From Leifsonia shinshuensis (GTDB taxonomy: Bacteria; Actinomycetota; Actinomycetes; Actinomycetales; Microbacteriaceae), in NCBI RefSeq assembly GCF_031456835.1, contig NZ_JAVDVK010000001.1:3534001-3598000 (forward strand): a DNA stretch of 64,000 nt, read 5' to 3'. Positions 53,101-62,130 of the stretch are shown here, in pieces. Position 1 is the first letter of the stretch. Each line of letters begins with the position of its first letter. Under the pieces are notes generated by a model, which searched no databases, had not been told where the DNA came from, and worked only from the letters and a program-made list of their open reading frames with translations. Both the position numbers and the translations under genes were made by a program.

Positions 53101-53121
53101 ACAGTGCTGGACACGCACTGT
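53101..53121. promoter_or_regulatory. Inverted repeat upstream of the PKD-protein gene
   Basis: ACAGTGC and GCACTGT flank TGGACAC. It could be a weak terminator of the LuxR gene (TTTT lies just before it) or an operator. TAGCCT at 53169-53174 is the likely -10 of the next gene. Confidence 0.4.
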
Positions 53122-53215
53122 TCCGAACCGCACACGCGTTATCCCGTGCACTCCGGGAGCCGCCGGTGTAGCCTGGCGAAAAGTCGAGGATCAATCAAGT
53201 CTGCCCGAGGCTGTC

Positions 53216-55774
53216 ATGGATGCATTGACACGATCCCGTCGAGCGCACGCGTTCGGCCCGCTCACCGCGCTACTGTCCGCGCTGCTGCTGATCGCGGCGT
53301 CGCTGGCTCTGGCAGCACCATCGTCGGCGGATACGATGCCGCCCGATCCGACCAATCCCGCCTCGCCGCCGACGGTCGGCGCCACCGCGCTGCCGACGGT
53401 GCAGATCGACGGCGTCGCCTGGGCGCAGACCGTCGTGGGCGACACGGTGTACGTGGCCGGCAAGTTCGGGACGGCCCGCCCAGCGGGTTCACCCGCCGGT
53501 GCGAACACGACCCCGCGCAGCAATCTGCTCGCGTACAACATCACCACCGGTGCGCTGATCTCCACCTTCAACGTCCCGCTCAACGCGCAGGCGTTGACGA
53601 TCGCCGCCTCGCCCGACGGCACGCGGGTGTACGTCGGCGGCGACTTCACGACCGCCGGCGGGGCCAGCTACTACCGGATCGTGGCGATCAGCACCGCGAC
53701 CGGACAGCCGATCTCCTCGTTCCGTCCCGTCATGGAGAGCGAGGTGCGCGCGATCGCGGTGACGAATACCGCGGTGTACGCCGGCGGCACCTTCTCGAGC
53801 GTGAACGGCGTGGCCCGTGGATACCTCGCCCGTCTGGATCCGTCGAACGGCGCGTTGGTGCAGTCGTGGGCGGCGTCGGCGGACGCGGTGGTGGATGCGA
53901 TGGCCGTGAGCCCCGACGGTGCCCGGGTCTACGCGGGTGGCCGGTTCAAGAACGTCAACGGCTCGGCTCACTACGGCCTGGCGATGCTGACCGGCTCGAC
54001 CGGCTCCATCCTGCCGTTCCCGGCGAACAGCGTCGTCCGCGATGCCGGCACACAGGCGGGCATCACCTCGCTCAAGGCGACCAGCGACCGGGTCTACGGG
54101 TCGGGCTACGTCTTCGGCTCGGGAGGGAACCTGGAGGGGAGCTTCGCCGCGGACGGGGTCACCGGTGCCCTCATCTGGCTCGAGGACTGCCACGGTGACA
54201 CCTACTCCGTCGCGCCAGTCGGGGATGCCCTGTATGTGGCGGGCCATCCGCACGACTGCCGCAACGTCGGCGGATTCCCTGAGACGAACCCGCGCACGTT
54301 CCACCACACCATCGCCTTCTCGAAGGCCCGCACCGGAACTCTCACGAACGACGGCAACACCGCCTACGCGAACTTCCGCGGGCAGCCGTCGCCCACCCTC
54401 CTCAACTGGTTCCCGAACTACGCGACCGGTACGTACACCGGGCAGGGGCAAGCGGCATGGAGCCTGGCGGGCGACAGCAGGTATCTCGTCGTCGGCGGCG
54501 AGTTCCCGGTGGTCAACGGTACGGCCCAGTACGGTCTGACGCGCTTCGCATTCGACAGCGTCGTCCGCAGCACGACCGGCCCCAACAACAACACCGCGCT
54601 CACACCCAATGCCACCTCCGGGACGGCCGGTCAGGCCACCGTGAACTGGACGGCGACCTACGACCAGGACAACGTGTCGCTCAGGTACGCCCTCGCCCGG
54701 GATGGTGACACGGCGCATCCCATCTCGACGGTGACGCGCACCTCCACCTTCTGGAGCCGCTCCGCGATGTCGTTCACCGACAGCGGGCTGGCGGGCGGCA
54801 GTGCGCACACGTACACGCTGACGGTCACCGATCCCGATGGGAACTCCATCACACGCACCGGCAACAGCGTGACCATCGCCGGAGGGGGCACGAACCAGCC
54901 GCCGACCGCCTCGTTCACGGTCGGTGCGAACGGCCTCGCCGTCGCCGTCGACGGCAGCGCGTCCCGCGATCCGGACGGATCCATCGCATCCTGGGCCTGG
55001 AACTTCGGCGACGGAGGGACGGCGTCAGGCGTGACGGCGGGCCACACCTACGCGACCGCCGGGACCTACACGGTCAGCCTGGTCGTGACCGACAACCGGG
55101 GTGCGACCGCCACCACCACGCGCTCGGTGACCGTGACCGCGGCATCGGGGACGACGCTCGCGAAGGACGGTTTCGAGCGCACCGTGAGCAATGGATGGGG
55201 CACGGCGGAGACAGGCGGCGCGTGGACGGGCGCAGGCACTGGCTCGTCGTACGCCGTCGCCTCGGGCACCGGGCGCATCATCGACCCGGCCGGGTCGACG
55301 AAGACGCAGACTCTCACCGGGGTCTCGACGAGCCGGTCGGATGTGACCGTCACGTTCACCACGGACCTGGCTGCGACCGGCGGAGGGATCTTCGTGTCCG
55401 CGATTCCCCGGCAGGTCGGCTCCGTCACGTACGACGGGCGGGTGCTCCTGACGTCGAGCGGAGCGGTTCAGATCCAGCTGCTCGCGAACGGAGCCGCGCT
55501 GCAGGCCGTCACCGTGAGCGGGCTCACCTACGCTCCGGGCCAGCAACTGGCGCTGCGCGTGGAAGCCGTCGGATCCTCGCCGACGACGTTGCGGGCGCGG
55601 GTGTGGTCGGCCACGCAGGCCGAGCCGACGGGATGGCAGGTGACGGCCACCGACTCCACGGCGGGCCTGCAGAGTGCTGGGAGCCCGGGCCTGCGCGCCT
55701 ATCTCTCGGCAGCGGCGACGAGCACACCGGTGACCGTCCGCTTCGACAACTTCCTCGTCTCCGCCGTCCCGTGA
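53216..55774 (+). CDS. Large secreted beta-propeller/PKD-domain protein
   Basis: 852 residues. Signal peptide over residues 14-40 (LLSALLLIAASLALAAPSSA). Residues about 60-480 contain repeated blades such as VYVGGDFTTAGG, VYAGGTFSSVNG and VYAGGRFKNVNG, a delta-60-type propeller. A fibronectin-like module follows (about 465-560), then a PKD domain (PTASFTVGANGLAVAVDGSA in part, WNFGDGGTASGVTAGHTY) at about 565-645. The C-terminal 200 residues form a jelly-roll/LamG-like module ending FDNFLVSAVP. No sortase motif or membrane anchor, so it is released or bound non-covalently. Such proteins usually bind glycans. Confidence 0.85.
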   Translation: MDALTRSRRAHAFGPLTALLSALLLIAASLALAAPSSADTMPPDPTNPASPPTVGATALPTVQIDGVAWAQTVVGDTVYVAGKFGTARPAGSPAGANTTPRSNLLAYNITTGALISTFNVPLNAQALTIAASPDGTRVYVGGDFTTAGGASYYRIVAISTATGQPISSFRPVMESEVRAIAVTNTAVYAGGTFSSVNGVARGYLARLDPSNGALVQSWAASADAVVDAMAVSPDGARVYAGGRFKNVNGSAHYGLAMLTGSTGSILPFPANSVVRDAGTQAGITSLKATSDRVYGSGYVFGSGGNLEGSFAADGVTGALIWLEDCHGDTYSVAPVGDALYVAGHPHDCRNVGGFPETNPRTFHHTIAFSKARTGTLTNDGNTAYANFRGQPSPTLLNWFPNYATGTYTGQGQAAWSLAGDSRYLVVGGEFPVVNGTAQYGLTRFAFDSVVRSTTGPNNNTALTPNATSGTAGQATVNWTATYDQDNVSLRYALARDGDTAHPISTVTRTSTFWSRSAMSFTDSGLAGGSAHTYTLTVTDPDGNSITRTGNSVTIAGGGTNQPPTASFTVGANGLAVAVDGSASRDPDGSIASWAWNFGDGGTASGVTAGHTYATAGTYTVSLVVTDNRGATATTTRSVTVTAASGTTLAKDGFERTVSNGWGTAETGGAWTGAGTGSSYAVASGTGRIIDPAGSTKTQTLTGVSTSRSDVTVTFTTDLAATGGGIFVSAIPRQVGSVTYDGRVLLTSSGAVQIQLLANGAALQAVTVSGLTYAPGQQLALRVEAVGSSPTTLRARVWSATQAEPTGWQVTATDSTAGLQSAGSPGLRAYLSAAATSTPVTVRFDNFLVSAVP

Positions 55775-55813
55775 TCCCTCGCGCCGGCTGCCGACTCGTG
55801 GTTGGCTGCGGGC

Positions 55814-56032
55814 ATGGCGGATGAACTGAAGCGCGGCGACCACGTCGAGTGGTCCTCGCACGGGGTCGATGTGCCGGGCGAGGTCGAGAAGAAGATCACC
55901 TCGGACACCGAGGCGGCCGGACGCACGGTGAAGGCGTCGAAGGACGACCCGCAGTACCTCGTGGAGAGCGACAAGAGCGGCAAGGAGGCTGTGCACAAAC
56001 CGGACGCGCTCCACAAGAAGAAGCGCTCGTAG
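55814..56032 (+). CDS. DUF2945 (hypervirulence-associated TUDOR-like) protein
   Basis: 72 residues, very charged: LKRGDHVEWSSHGVDVPGEV, then KKITSDTEAAGRTVKASKDD, PQYLVESDKSGKEAVHKPDA and a Lys/Arg tail. This matches the small DUF2945 family, a TUDOR-like fold of unknown function common in actinobacteria and rhizobia. ATG 55814 is preceded by GCGGGC only, a weak ribosome site. It stands alone before dacB. Confidence 0.85.
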   Translation: MADELKRGDHVEWSSHGVDVPGEVEKKITSDTEAAGRTVKASKDDPQYLVESDKSGKEAVHKPDALHKKKRS

Positions 56033-56052
56033 CAGCATTCAGAAAGCCCGGG

Positions 56053-56058
56053 TAACAT
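56053..56058 (+). promoter_or_regulatory. -10 element of a leaderless dacB transcript
   Basis: TAACAT, six bases, then ATG 56065. Confidence 0.5.
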
Positions 56059-56064
56059 ACCCGG

Positions 56065-57684
56065 ATGCACGAATCGGACCAGCCGGACGTCGGGCCCGAC
56101 CCGTCCACCACGCCGATCCCTCCCACTCCGCCCGCTGACAGCTCGGCTCTGCCCGCCCACAGCTCGGCCGCGTCGGAGCCGCCGACGACCACGGGGTCCG
56201 GTCGCCGCGCCGCCGCGCGGCCCGCGGGTGTCGCCGGATTCGGAGCGGGTGTGATGACGGCCATCCGCAAGCACCCGAAGACGTGGATCGCCGCGGCGGG
56301 AGCCGTCGCGTTCGTCCTGCTGGGCACCGGCAGCGTCGCGCTGGGCGCCACGATCGGGGCGCCCGCCGCCGCCGTCGGCATCGCGCCGACCGGCACGCCG
56401 ACCCCCACGCGCACCGCGTCGGCCACGCCCACCCCGACGCCGACCGTCGATCCCGCGCGCCCGGTCCCCGCCAACCAGGCCGCGGCGACCCGCGTGCGCA
56501 CCTGCTCGGTCGCAGGGCTGGCCGCCGACGGACGCCTCGGATCGCTGGAGGCGCAGGTCGTCAACGCGAAGACCGGCCAGACCCTCTTCGACCGCAACGG
56601 CGTGAAGCCGGGGCCGACGGCCTCGGTGCTGAAGACGCTCACGTCGGCCGCGGCGCTGGCGACCCTGGGGCCGGACTACCGCGTCCCCACGACCGTCGTC
56701 GCCGGCAGCACGCCGGGCCAGGTCGTGATCGTCGGCGGCGGAGACGTGACCCTGTCGCGCCTGCCCGCCGGACAGGCGTCCTTCTACACCGGAGCACCGA
56801 AGATCCAGGACCTCGCCAACCAGGTGAAGCAGGCGATGGGCGGCCAGCCGATCACCTCCATCGTCGTGGACGCGACCCTGTTCGGCGCCCCGTTCTGGCA
56901 GCCCAGCTGGGACGAGCGCGAGGAGCGCGTCGTCGAGGGTTCGACCCCGTACATGACGGCGCTGATGGTCGACGGCGACCGGGACGACCCGACGGCCGTC
57001 GAGTCGCCGCGGAGCACCGACCCGGTGTCGCGCGCGGTGCAGTACTTCCAGCAGTACCTCGGCACCAGCGTGGGAGTCAGCCAGGGGGTCGCCCCGGCCG
57101 GCGCGCGCCAGCTGGGCGTGGTGCAGTCGCAGCCGGTCACCACCCTGATCGACCAGGCCATGCGCGTCTCCGACAACACGATCATGGAGGAGCTGGCGCG
57201 CCTCGTCGCGATCAAGAACGGCGCGGGCAACACGTTCGACGCCCTGAACGCCGGCGTCCTCGCGGGCCTCAAGGGCTACGGGATCGACACCTCGGGCATC
57301 CACATCGCCGACGGTTCCGGGCTCAGCGCCGACAACGCGGTTCCGCCCTCGTACCTCACCCAGCTCTTCATCAAGGTGCTGAACCGCCAGAACGGGCTCG
57401 GCGTCGTCTACGACGGTCTGCCGGTCGCCGGGAAGTCGGGGACGCTCGGGCCGGGCTACAACCGCTTCACGGGGTCGAGCAGCGTCGCACGGGGCGCGGT
57501 GTTCGCGAAGACCGGCTGGATCGACCACGGGTACACGCTGTCCGGGATCGTGAACGCGGCGGACGGAACACCGCTCACGTTCGCCGTGTTCGCCCTGGGG
57601 AACGTCGGCGACAACGCCAAGCAGGCGATCGACAGCCTCGTCGCCGGGTTCTACAAGTGCGGAGACAATCTCTCCAACGGCTGA
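56065..57684 (+). CDS. dacB: D-alanyl-D-alanine carboxypeptidase/endopeptidase (PBP4 type)
   Basis: Trims or cleaves peptidoglycan peptides outside the membrane. 539 residues. A Pro/Ser-rich cytoplasmic N terminus of about 65 residues, one membrane helix (about 73-95), a Thr/Pro linker, then the S13 peptidase domain. Active-site SxxK is S187-x-x-K190 (TASVLKTLT), SxN is VSDNTIM and KTG is FAKTGWID. The extended cytoplasmic N terminus is typical of actinobacterial DacB. Probably leaderless. pncA follows after 38 bases. Confidence 0.93.
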   Translation: MHESDQPDVGPDPSTTPIPPTPPADSSALPAHSSAASEPPTTTGSGRRAAARPAGVAGFGAGVMTAIRKHPKTWIAAAGAVAFVLLGTGSVALGATIGAPAAAVGIAPTGTPTPTRTASATPTPTPTVDPARPVPANQAAATRVRTCSVAGLAADGRLGSLEAQVVNAKTGQTLFDRNGVKPGPTASVLKTLTSAAALATLGPDYRVPTTVVAGSTPGQVVIVGGGDVTLSRLPAGQASFYTGAPKIQDLANQVKQAMGGQPITSIVVDATLFGAPFWQPSWDEREERVVEGSTPYMTALMVDGDRDDPTAVESPRSTDPVSRAVQYFQQYLGTSVGVSQGVAPAGARQLGVVQSQPVTTLIDQAMRVSDNTIMEELARLVAIKNGAGNTFDALNAGVLAGLKGYGIDTSGIHIADGSGLSADNAVPPSYLTQLFIKVLNRQNGLGVVYDGLPVAGKSGTLGPGYNRFTGSSSVARGAVFAKTGWIDHGYTLSGIVNAADGTPLTFAVFALGNVGDNAKQAIDSLVAGFYKCGDNLSNG

Positions 57685-57722
57685 GCCGGACGGCCGGCCC
57701 TCGTGACGATCGGAAGGACAGC

Positions 57723-58298
57723 ATGGGCAGGGCGCTCTTCGTCGTGGATGTGCAGAACGACTTCACCGAGGGAGGCGCGCTCGGGGTCACGGGAGGCGCC
57801 GCCGTCGCGCAGGCGATCAGCGACTACCTCGCGGCCAACGCGGACGACTACGACGTGATCGTGGCGAGCCGCGACTGGCACGACGGCGACAACGACAACG
57901 GCGGCCACTTCGCGGCGGACGGCGAGCCCGACTTCCAGAGCAGCTGGCCGGTGCACTGCGTCGCCGGCAGCGCCGGTGCGGACTACCACCCGGCGTTCGA
58001 CACCTCGCGGGTCACCCACCACGTCCACAAGGGCCAGGGCGTTCCGGCCTACTCGCTGTTCGAGGGCCGCACCGGCTCGGGCGACACGGTACAGCAGGTG
58101 CTCGATCGTCACGGCATCGCCGAGGTGGATGTGGCGGGCATCGCGACCGACTACTGCGTGCGGGCGTCCGCCCTGGACGCGCTGGCCGACGGGCGGCGCG
58201 TCCGCGTGCTCCGACGGCTTGTCGCGGGGGTGGCACCGGAGACCTCGGACGCTGCTCTCGCGGAACTGGCTGCGGCGGGAGCCGAGCTCGTCGACTGA
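57723..58298 (+). CDS. pncA: Nicotinamidase (isochorismatase-family amidohydrolase)
   Basis: Hydrolyses nicotinamide to nicotinate for NAD recycling; in mycobacteria the homologue activates pyrazinamide. 191 residues. Catalytic triad Asp9 (FVVDVQNDF), Lys103 (VHKGQG) and Cys145 (TDYCVRASA). The metal site is RDWHDGDNDNGGHF and the substrate loop WPVHCVAGSAGADYH (in part). GGAAGGA precedes ATG 57723. Confidence 0.94.
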   Translation: MGRALFVVDVQNDFTEGGALGVTGGAAVAQAISDYLAANADDYDVIVASRDWHDGDNDNGGHFAADGEPDFQSSWPVHCVAGSAGADYHPAFDTSRVTHHVHKGQGVPAYSLFEGRTGSGDTVQQVLDRHGIAEVDVAGIATDYCVRASALDALADGRRVRVLRRLVAGVAPETSDAALAELAAAGAELVD

Positions 58299-58359
58299 GC
58301 CCTGGTTCCACGCCGCACGGGCGAGGAGGGGCGTGGACGCCTTCCGCCGGTCAGGCTAT

Positions 58360-58388
58360 CCTGATTGCTAGCTCATCTAGTAATCAGG
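58360..58388. promoter_or_regulatory. Palindromic operator upstream of the MMPL gene
   Basis: CCTGATTGCTAG (58360-58371), five bases, then CTAGTAATCAGG (58377-58388): 12-base arms with one mismatch. It overlaps TATCCT (58357-58362, likely -10) and reaches into the AGGAGG ribosome site. Size and CTAG core resemble MarR or TetR operators. No regulator gene adjoins it. Confidence 0.6.
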
Positions 58389-58395
58389 AGGCGAA

Positions 58396-60597
58396 GTGTC
58401 GAGAAACGTCGGGGACCAGCAGAAGACGGTCCGCCCACCGGCCCGCTGGCTTCGCATCCTCATCCCCACGCTGCTCGTCCTCGTCTGGCTCGTGCTCGCC
58501 GGCCTCGGCGGACCGACGTTCGGCAAGCTCTCCGGCGTCTCGAGCAACGATCAGGCGGCCTTCCTGCCCGCGAGTGCTGAGTCGACCGAGGTCCAGGACT
58601 GGCAGAAGCGCTTCACCGACTCGGGGTCCATCCCGGCGATCGTTGTGGTGGAGTCCGAGACCGCGATCCCCAAGAGCGAGCTCGCCACGACCTACGCCGA
58701 CCTCGGCACCAAGCTCGGCGAGGTGGAGGGCGTCCAGGCGCCGGCGGAGGGCGCGAGCACCAGCGTGGCGGGGCCCATCCCCTCCCAGGACGGTCTCGCG
58801 ATCGAGTACATCGTCCCCATCTCCCACACGGACGAGGTGAAGACGGTCGTCGCCAACCTGCGCTCGGTGGTGGACCAGAACGTCCCGGAGGGCACGCAGG
58901 CCTGGGTGACCGGACCGGCCGGGCTCACCGCCGACCTCGTCAACGCCTTCGGCGGAATCGACGGCATCCTGCTCCTCGTCGCCGTCGCCGCCGTGTTCGT
59001 CATCCTGTTGCTGGTCTACCGGGCGTTGCTCCTGCCGTTCCTCGTGCTGTTCACGTCGATCTTCGCGCTGTGCGCCGCGATCCTGATCGTCTACCTGTTC
59101 GCGCTGTGGGGCTGGATCAAGCTGTCGGGCCAGAGCCAGGGCATCCTGTCCATCCTCGTGATCGGCGCCGCGACCGACTATTCGCTGCTGCTCGTCGCCC
59201 GGTACCGCGAGGCGCTGGAGCAGGAGGAATCGCGGTGGGTCGCCATCCTGCGCGCGTGGAAGGCGGCGCTCGAGCCGATCGTCGCCTCCGGTGCCACGGT
59301 CATTCTGGCCCTGCTCTGCCTGCTGTTCTCGGACCTGAACTCCAACAAGAGCCTCGGCCCGATCGCGGCGATCGGCATCGTGTTCTCCCTGCTCTCGGCG
59401 CTGACCCTGCTGCCTGCCCTGCTCGGCATCTTCGGGCGCGCCGCGTTCTGGCCGTTCCGTCCGGTCGTGGGCGGCAAGCCGCACCCGCGCGAGACCGGAG
59501 CGACGCTCGCCGGTCTCGAGGGTGTGCACGGACTCTGGAGGCGGATCGGCAGACTCATCGCCCGCCGTCCCCGGGTCACGTGGATCGTCTCCCTGGTCCT
59601 CCTCGCCGCCTGCGCTCTGGGGCTGACCCAGCTGAAGGCGAACGGCGTGCAGCAGACGGACGTCATCCTGTCGCAGTCGGACGCCGTGGACGGCCAGGCG
59701 GTTGTCGCGAAGCACTTCGATGCCGGGTCCGGATCTCCCGTCCTGATCGTCGCCCCCGAAGCACAGGGGGAAGCCGTGCTCGCTGCGACCAAGGAGGCCG
59801 ACGGCATCGCCTCGGCCGACTTCTACACCGGCGGCGGGCGCCCTCAGCCCGGGGTGGAGGCGGAACCCGTCGTGAAGGACGGGCACGTGCTCATCCAGGC
59901 GACGCTCGCGGCGGAGCCGGACTCCGCCAAGGCCGAGGCGGTCGTCAAGGACCTGCGCAGCTCGCTGTCGACGGACGGCTCGGTGCTGGTGGGAGGCGTC
60001 ACCGCGATCGCGCTGGACACGAACGAGACGGCGCAGAGCGACCTGGCCAGGATCATCCCGATCGTGCTCGCGGTGATCCTGGTGATCCTCATGCTGCTGT
60101 TGCGGTCCATCCTCGCGCCGGTGCTGCTCATCGGCAGCGTCGTGCTGTCGTACGCGGCCGCGCTCGGCGTCTCCGCCCTCGTCTTCAACGACGTCTTCGG
60201 GTTCCCGGGCGCCGACGCGGCCGTGCCGCTGTTCGGGTTCGTGTTCCTGGTCGCACTGGGAGTGGACTACAACATCTTCCTGATGACCCGGGTGCGGGAG
60301 GAGTCGCTGCGCATCGGGACGCGGCCCGGCATCCTGCGCGGGCTCGGCCTCACCGGCAGCGTCATCACGTCGGCCGGCGTCGTGCTGGCGGCGACGTTCG
60401 CGGCGCTCGCGGTGATCCCCATCCTGTTCCTGGTGCAGATCGCGTTCATCGTCGCGTTCGGTGTGCTGCTCGACACGGTGATCGTCCGGACGCTGCTGGT
60501 GCCGGCCGCCTCGTACGACATCGGGCGCGGGATCTGGTGGCCGTCGAAGCTGTGGAAGGACCGGACGCACGAGGCGCGCGCGGAGGTGTCGTCGTAG
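58396..60597 (+). CDS. MMPL/RND-family transporter
   Basis: 733 residues, twelve membrane helices in two repeats. N-terminal helix (about 20-45), extracellular loop with FLPASAESTEVQDWQKRF, helices 2-6 (about 190-350) including the proton-path segment LVIGAATDYSLLLVARYRE, then helix 7 (about 395) and helices 8-12 (about 555-715) with the paired VALGVDYNIFLMTRVREE. The Asp-Tyr pairs are the MMPL proton-relay positions. This family exports lipids or hydrophobic compounds, as in MmpL proteins. GTG 58396 has AGGAGG. A palindromic operator upstream suggests repression until a substrate is present. Confidence 0.93.
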   Translation: MSRNVGDQQKTVRPPARWLRILIPTLLVLVWLVLAGLGGPTFGKLSGVSSNDQAAFLPASAESTEVQDWQKRFTDSGSIPAIVVVESETAIPKSELATTYADLGTKLGEVEGVQAPAEGASTSVAGPIPSQDGLAIEYIVPISHTDEVKTVVANLRSVVDQNVPEGTQAWVTGPAGLTADLVNAFGGIDGILLLVAVAAVFVILLLVYRALLLPFLVLFTSIFALCAAILIVYLFALWGWIKLSGQSQGILSILVIGAATDYSLLLVARYREALEQEESRWVAILRAWKAALEPIVASGATVILALLCLLFSDLNSNKSLGPIAAIGIVFSLLSALTLLPALLGIFGRAAFWPFRPVVGGKPHPRETGATLAGLEGVHGLWRRIGRLIARRPRVTWIVSLVLLAACALGLTQLKANGVQQTDVILSQSDAVDGQAVVAKHFDAGSGSPVLIVAPEAQGEAVLAATKEADGIASADFYTGGGRPQPGVEAEPVVKDGHVLIQATLAAEPDSAKAEAVVKDLRSSLSTDGSVLVGGVTAIALDTNETAQSDLARIIPIVLAVILVILMLLLRSILAPVLLIGSVVLSYAAALGVSALVFNDVFGFPGADAAVPLFGFVFLVALGVDYNIFLMTRVREESLRIGTRPGILRGLGLTGSVITSAGVVLAATFAALAVIPILFLVQIAFIVAFGVLLDTVIVRTLLVPAASYDIGRGIWWPSKLWKDRTHEARAEVSS

Positions 60598-60655
60598 CGG
60601 CGCCGGCTCGCCGTCGGTGGCCGGTCCTCGGCGGCCGGCATGGCAGAGTGGCGTC

Positions 60656-61372
60656 ATGACGCACATCCACGTCGACCGGCACCCCGGCCCCGCTCCGGTG
60701 CTGCTCGTGCACGGCTTCGCGACCACCGGCTCCCTCACCTGGGAGGCGACAGGATGGGTGGCGGCGCTCGCCGAGGCGGGCCGCGGAGCGATCGTGCCCG
60801 ACCTGCGCGGGCACGGCGGAAGCGACGCGCCCCACGACCCCGACGCGTACTCGCCCGAGCTGCTCGCCCAGGACCTGCTCGCCGTGCTCGACGAGCAGGA
60901 GGTGGAGCAGGTGGATGCGATCGCCTACTCGATGGGCAGCTGGGTTTCGCTCGCGCTGGTGGAGCTCGCCCCGCACCGCATCCGCCGCCTCGTGGTCGGG
61001 GGAGTGGGGACGGTGGAGCAGTTCGCCCGCTGGGGCGTCTCCGCCGTGCAGGGGGCGCCGCGCGATGGGGTGGGCACCCTGGACTCGGCGAGCCCTCTGG
61101 CGCCGCTGCTCGCCTCGCTCCGTGAGGCGCCGGGCGTCGACCGCGAGGCCCTCGCGGCGTGCGCAGCGGGGATGGCGACCCACCCGCTCCCGCTCGCCAG
61201 CACCGTGCCGACGATGCTGGTGGTCGGCGAGGTGGACCCCGTGACCGAGGGCGCCGACGAGGCAGCCCGGCTGCTCGGCGCCGAACTGGTGGTGCTCCCC
61301 AAGCGGAACCACGTCACGACGCTGAGCGCGCGCGGCTTCAAGCAGGCGGCGGTGCCGTTCCTCACGGCGTGA
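60656..61372 (+). CDS. Alpha/beta-fold hydrolase
   Basis: 238 residues. LLVHGFATTGSLTWE (oxyanion HG), DLRGHGGSDAP, nucleophile Ser92 in AYSMGSW, Asp in VVGEVDPVTEGA and His in KRNHVTTLS. Fits the small esterase/lactonase type such as PcaD-like enzymes; no substrate can be assigned. It starts 58 bases after the MMPL gene, so it could be on the same transcript. Confidence 0.9.
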   Translation: MTHIHVDRHPGPAPVLLVHGFATTGSLTWEATGWVAALAEAGRGAIVPDLRGHGGSDAPHDPDAYSPELLAQDLLAVLDEQEVEQVDAIAYSMGSWVSLALVELAPHRIRRLVVGGVGTVEQFARWGVSAVQGAPRDGVGTLDSASPLAPLLASLREAPGVDREALAACAAGMATHPLPLASTVPTMLVVGEVDPVTEGADEAARLLGAELVVLPKRNHVTTLSARGFKQAAVPFLTA

Positions 61373-61434
61373 CGCGGGCGCGCGGAATGTCGCATTTCGC
61401 GTCATAGATAGCGACACTGCACGTCTTCCATGAT

Positions 61435-62130
61435 GTGCACCGTCTCTCCGCCCCCTTTTTGTGCTTCGCGCGCTTCGTCATCGGAGCGGCCGCCGTGGTC
61501 GCGCTCTGCGTGGGTGCATTGGTGGCCTCTGCGGCTGCCGCCGAAGCTGCGAGCCTCCCGACCGCCGTCGCTCTGGCGGCGACCCCGTGTCCGGCGACCG
61601 CCGATGTGTCCGCGTGCGACGCGGACGCCGACACGATCCCGGACACCGTCGAACGCGCCGTCTGCGGATCGGGGACGTGCGCCACCGGACGTAAGGACCG
61701 CGACCACGACGGCGTCCCGGACTGGGTGGAGGTCCGGGCCTGCGGCACGAACACGTGCGCGTCGCCCACCACCGACTCGGTGCGCGACGGCATCCCCGAC
61801 TTCGCACGGCGCATCGTCTGCGGATCGAACACCTGCTTCACGGGGAACGCCGACACGAACGACCACGGAGTCCCACGGTGGGCGTCCGTCGTCATCTGCG
61901 GCACCACGACGTGTGCCACCGGCCACGAGGACTACGACGCGGACGGCGTCTCGGATGCGATCCAGCTCGCCGCGTGCGTGATCGGCCGGGACGGGCTGGC
62001 CAGCACCGGGGCCACGATCGCCATCGGGCTGATCGCCGCCCTCGCTGCCGGGCTCGTGGCGGTCGGCCTGCTGCTCGCGCGCAGGCGCCACGTCTTCGCA
62101 GCGGCTCTCGATGCGGAGTCCGTCGCCTGA
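61435..62130 (+). CDS. Cys- and Asp-rich surface protein with LAxTG sortase motif
   Basis: 231 residues. Signal peptide (residues 12-40, VVALCVGALVASAAAAEAAS in part). The mature part has four near-repeats of the form CG(S/T)xTCxT...DxDxDGVPDxxxxxxC, resembling thrombospondin type 3 calcium-binding repeats with paired Cys. C-terminal sorting signal: LASTG at 188-192, hydrophobic span, ARRRHVF. It is the second class E sortase-type substrate in the window. GTG 61435 follows a weak upstream region. The stop overlaps the RHS-like gene (TGATG), indicating a functional pair. Confidence 0.8.
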   Translation: MHRLSAPFLCFARFVIGAAAVVALCVGALVASAAAAEAASLPTAVALAATPCPATADVSACDADADTIPDTVERAVCGSGTCATGRKDRDHDGVPDWVEVRACGTNTCASPTTDSVRDGIPDFARRIVCGSNTCFTGNADTNDHGVPRWASVVICGTTTCATGHEDYDADGVSDAIQLAACVIGRDGLASTGATIAIGLIAALAAGLVAVGLLLARRRHVFAAALDAESVA

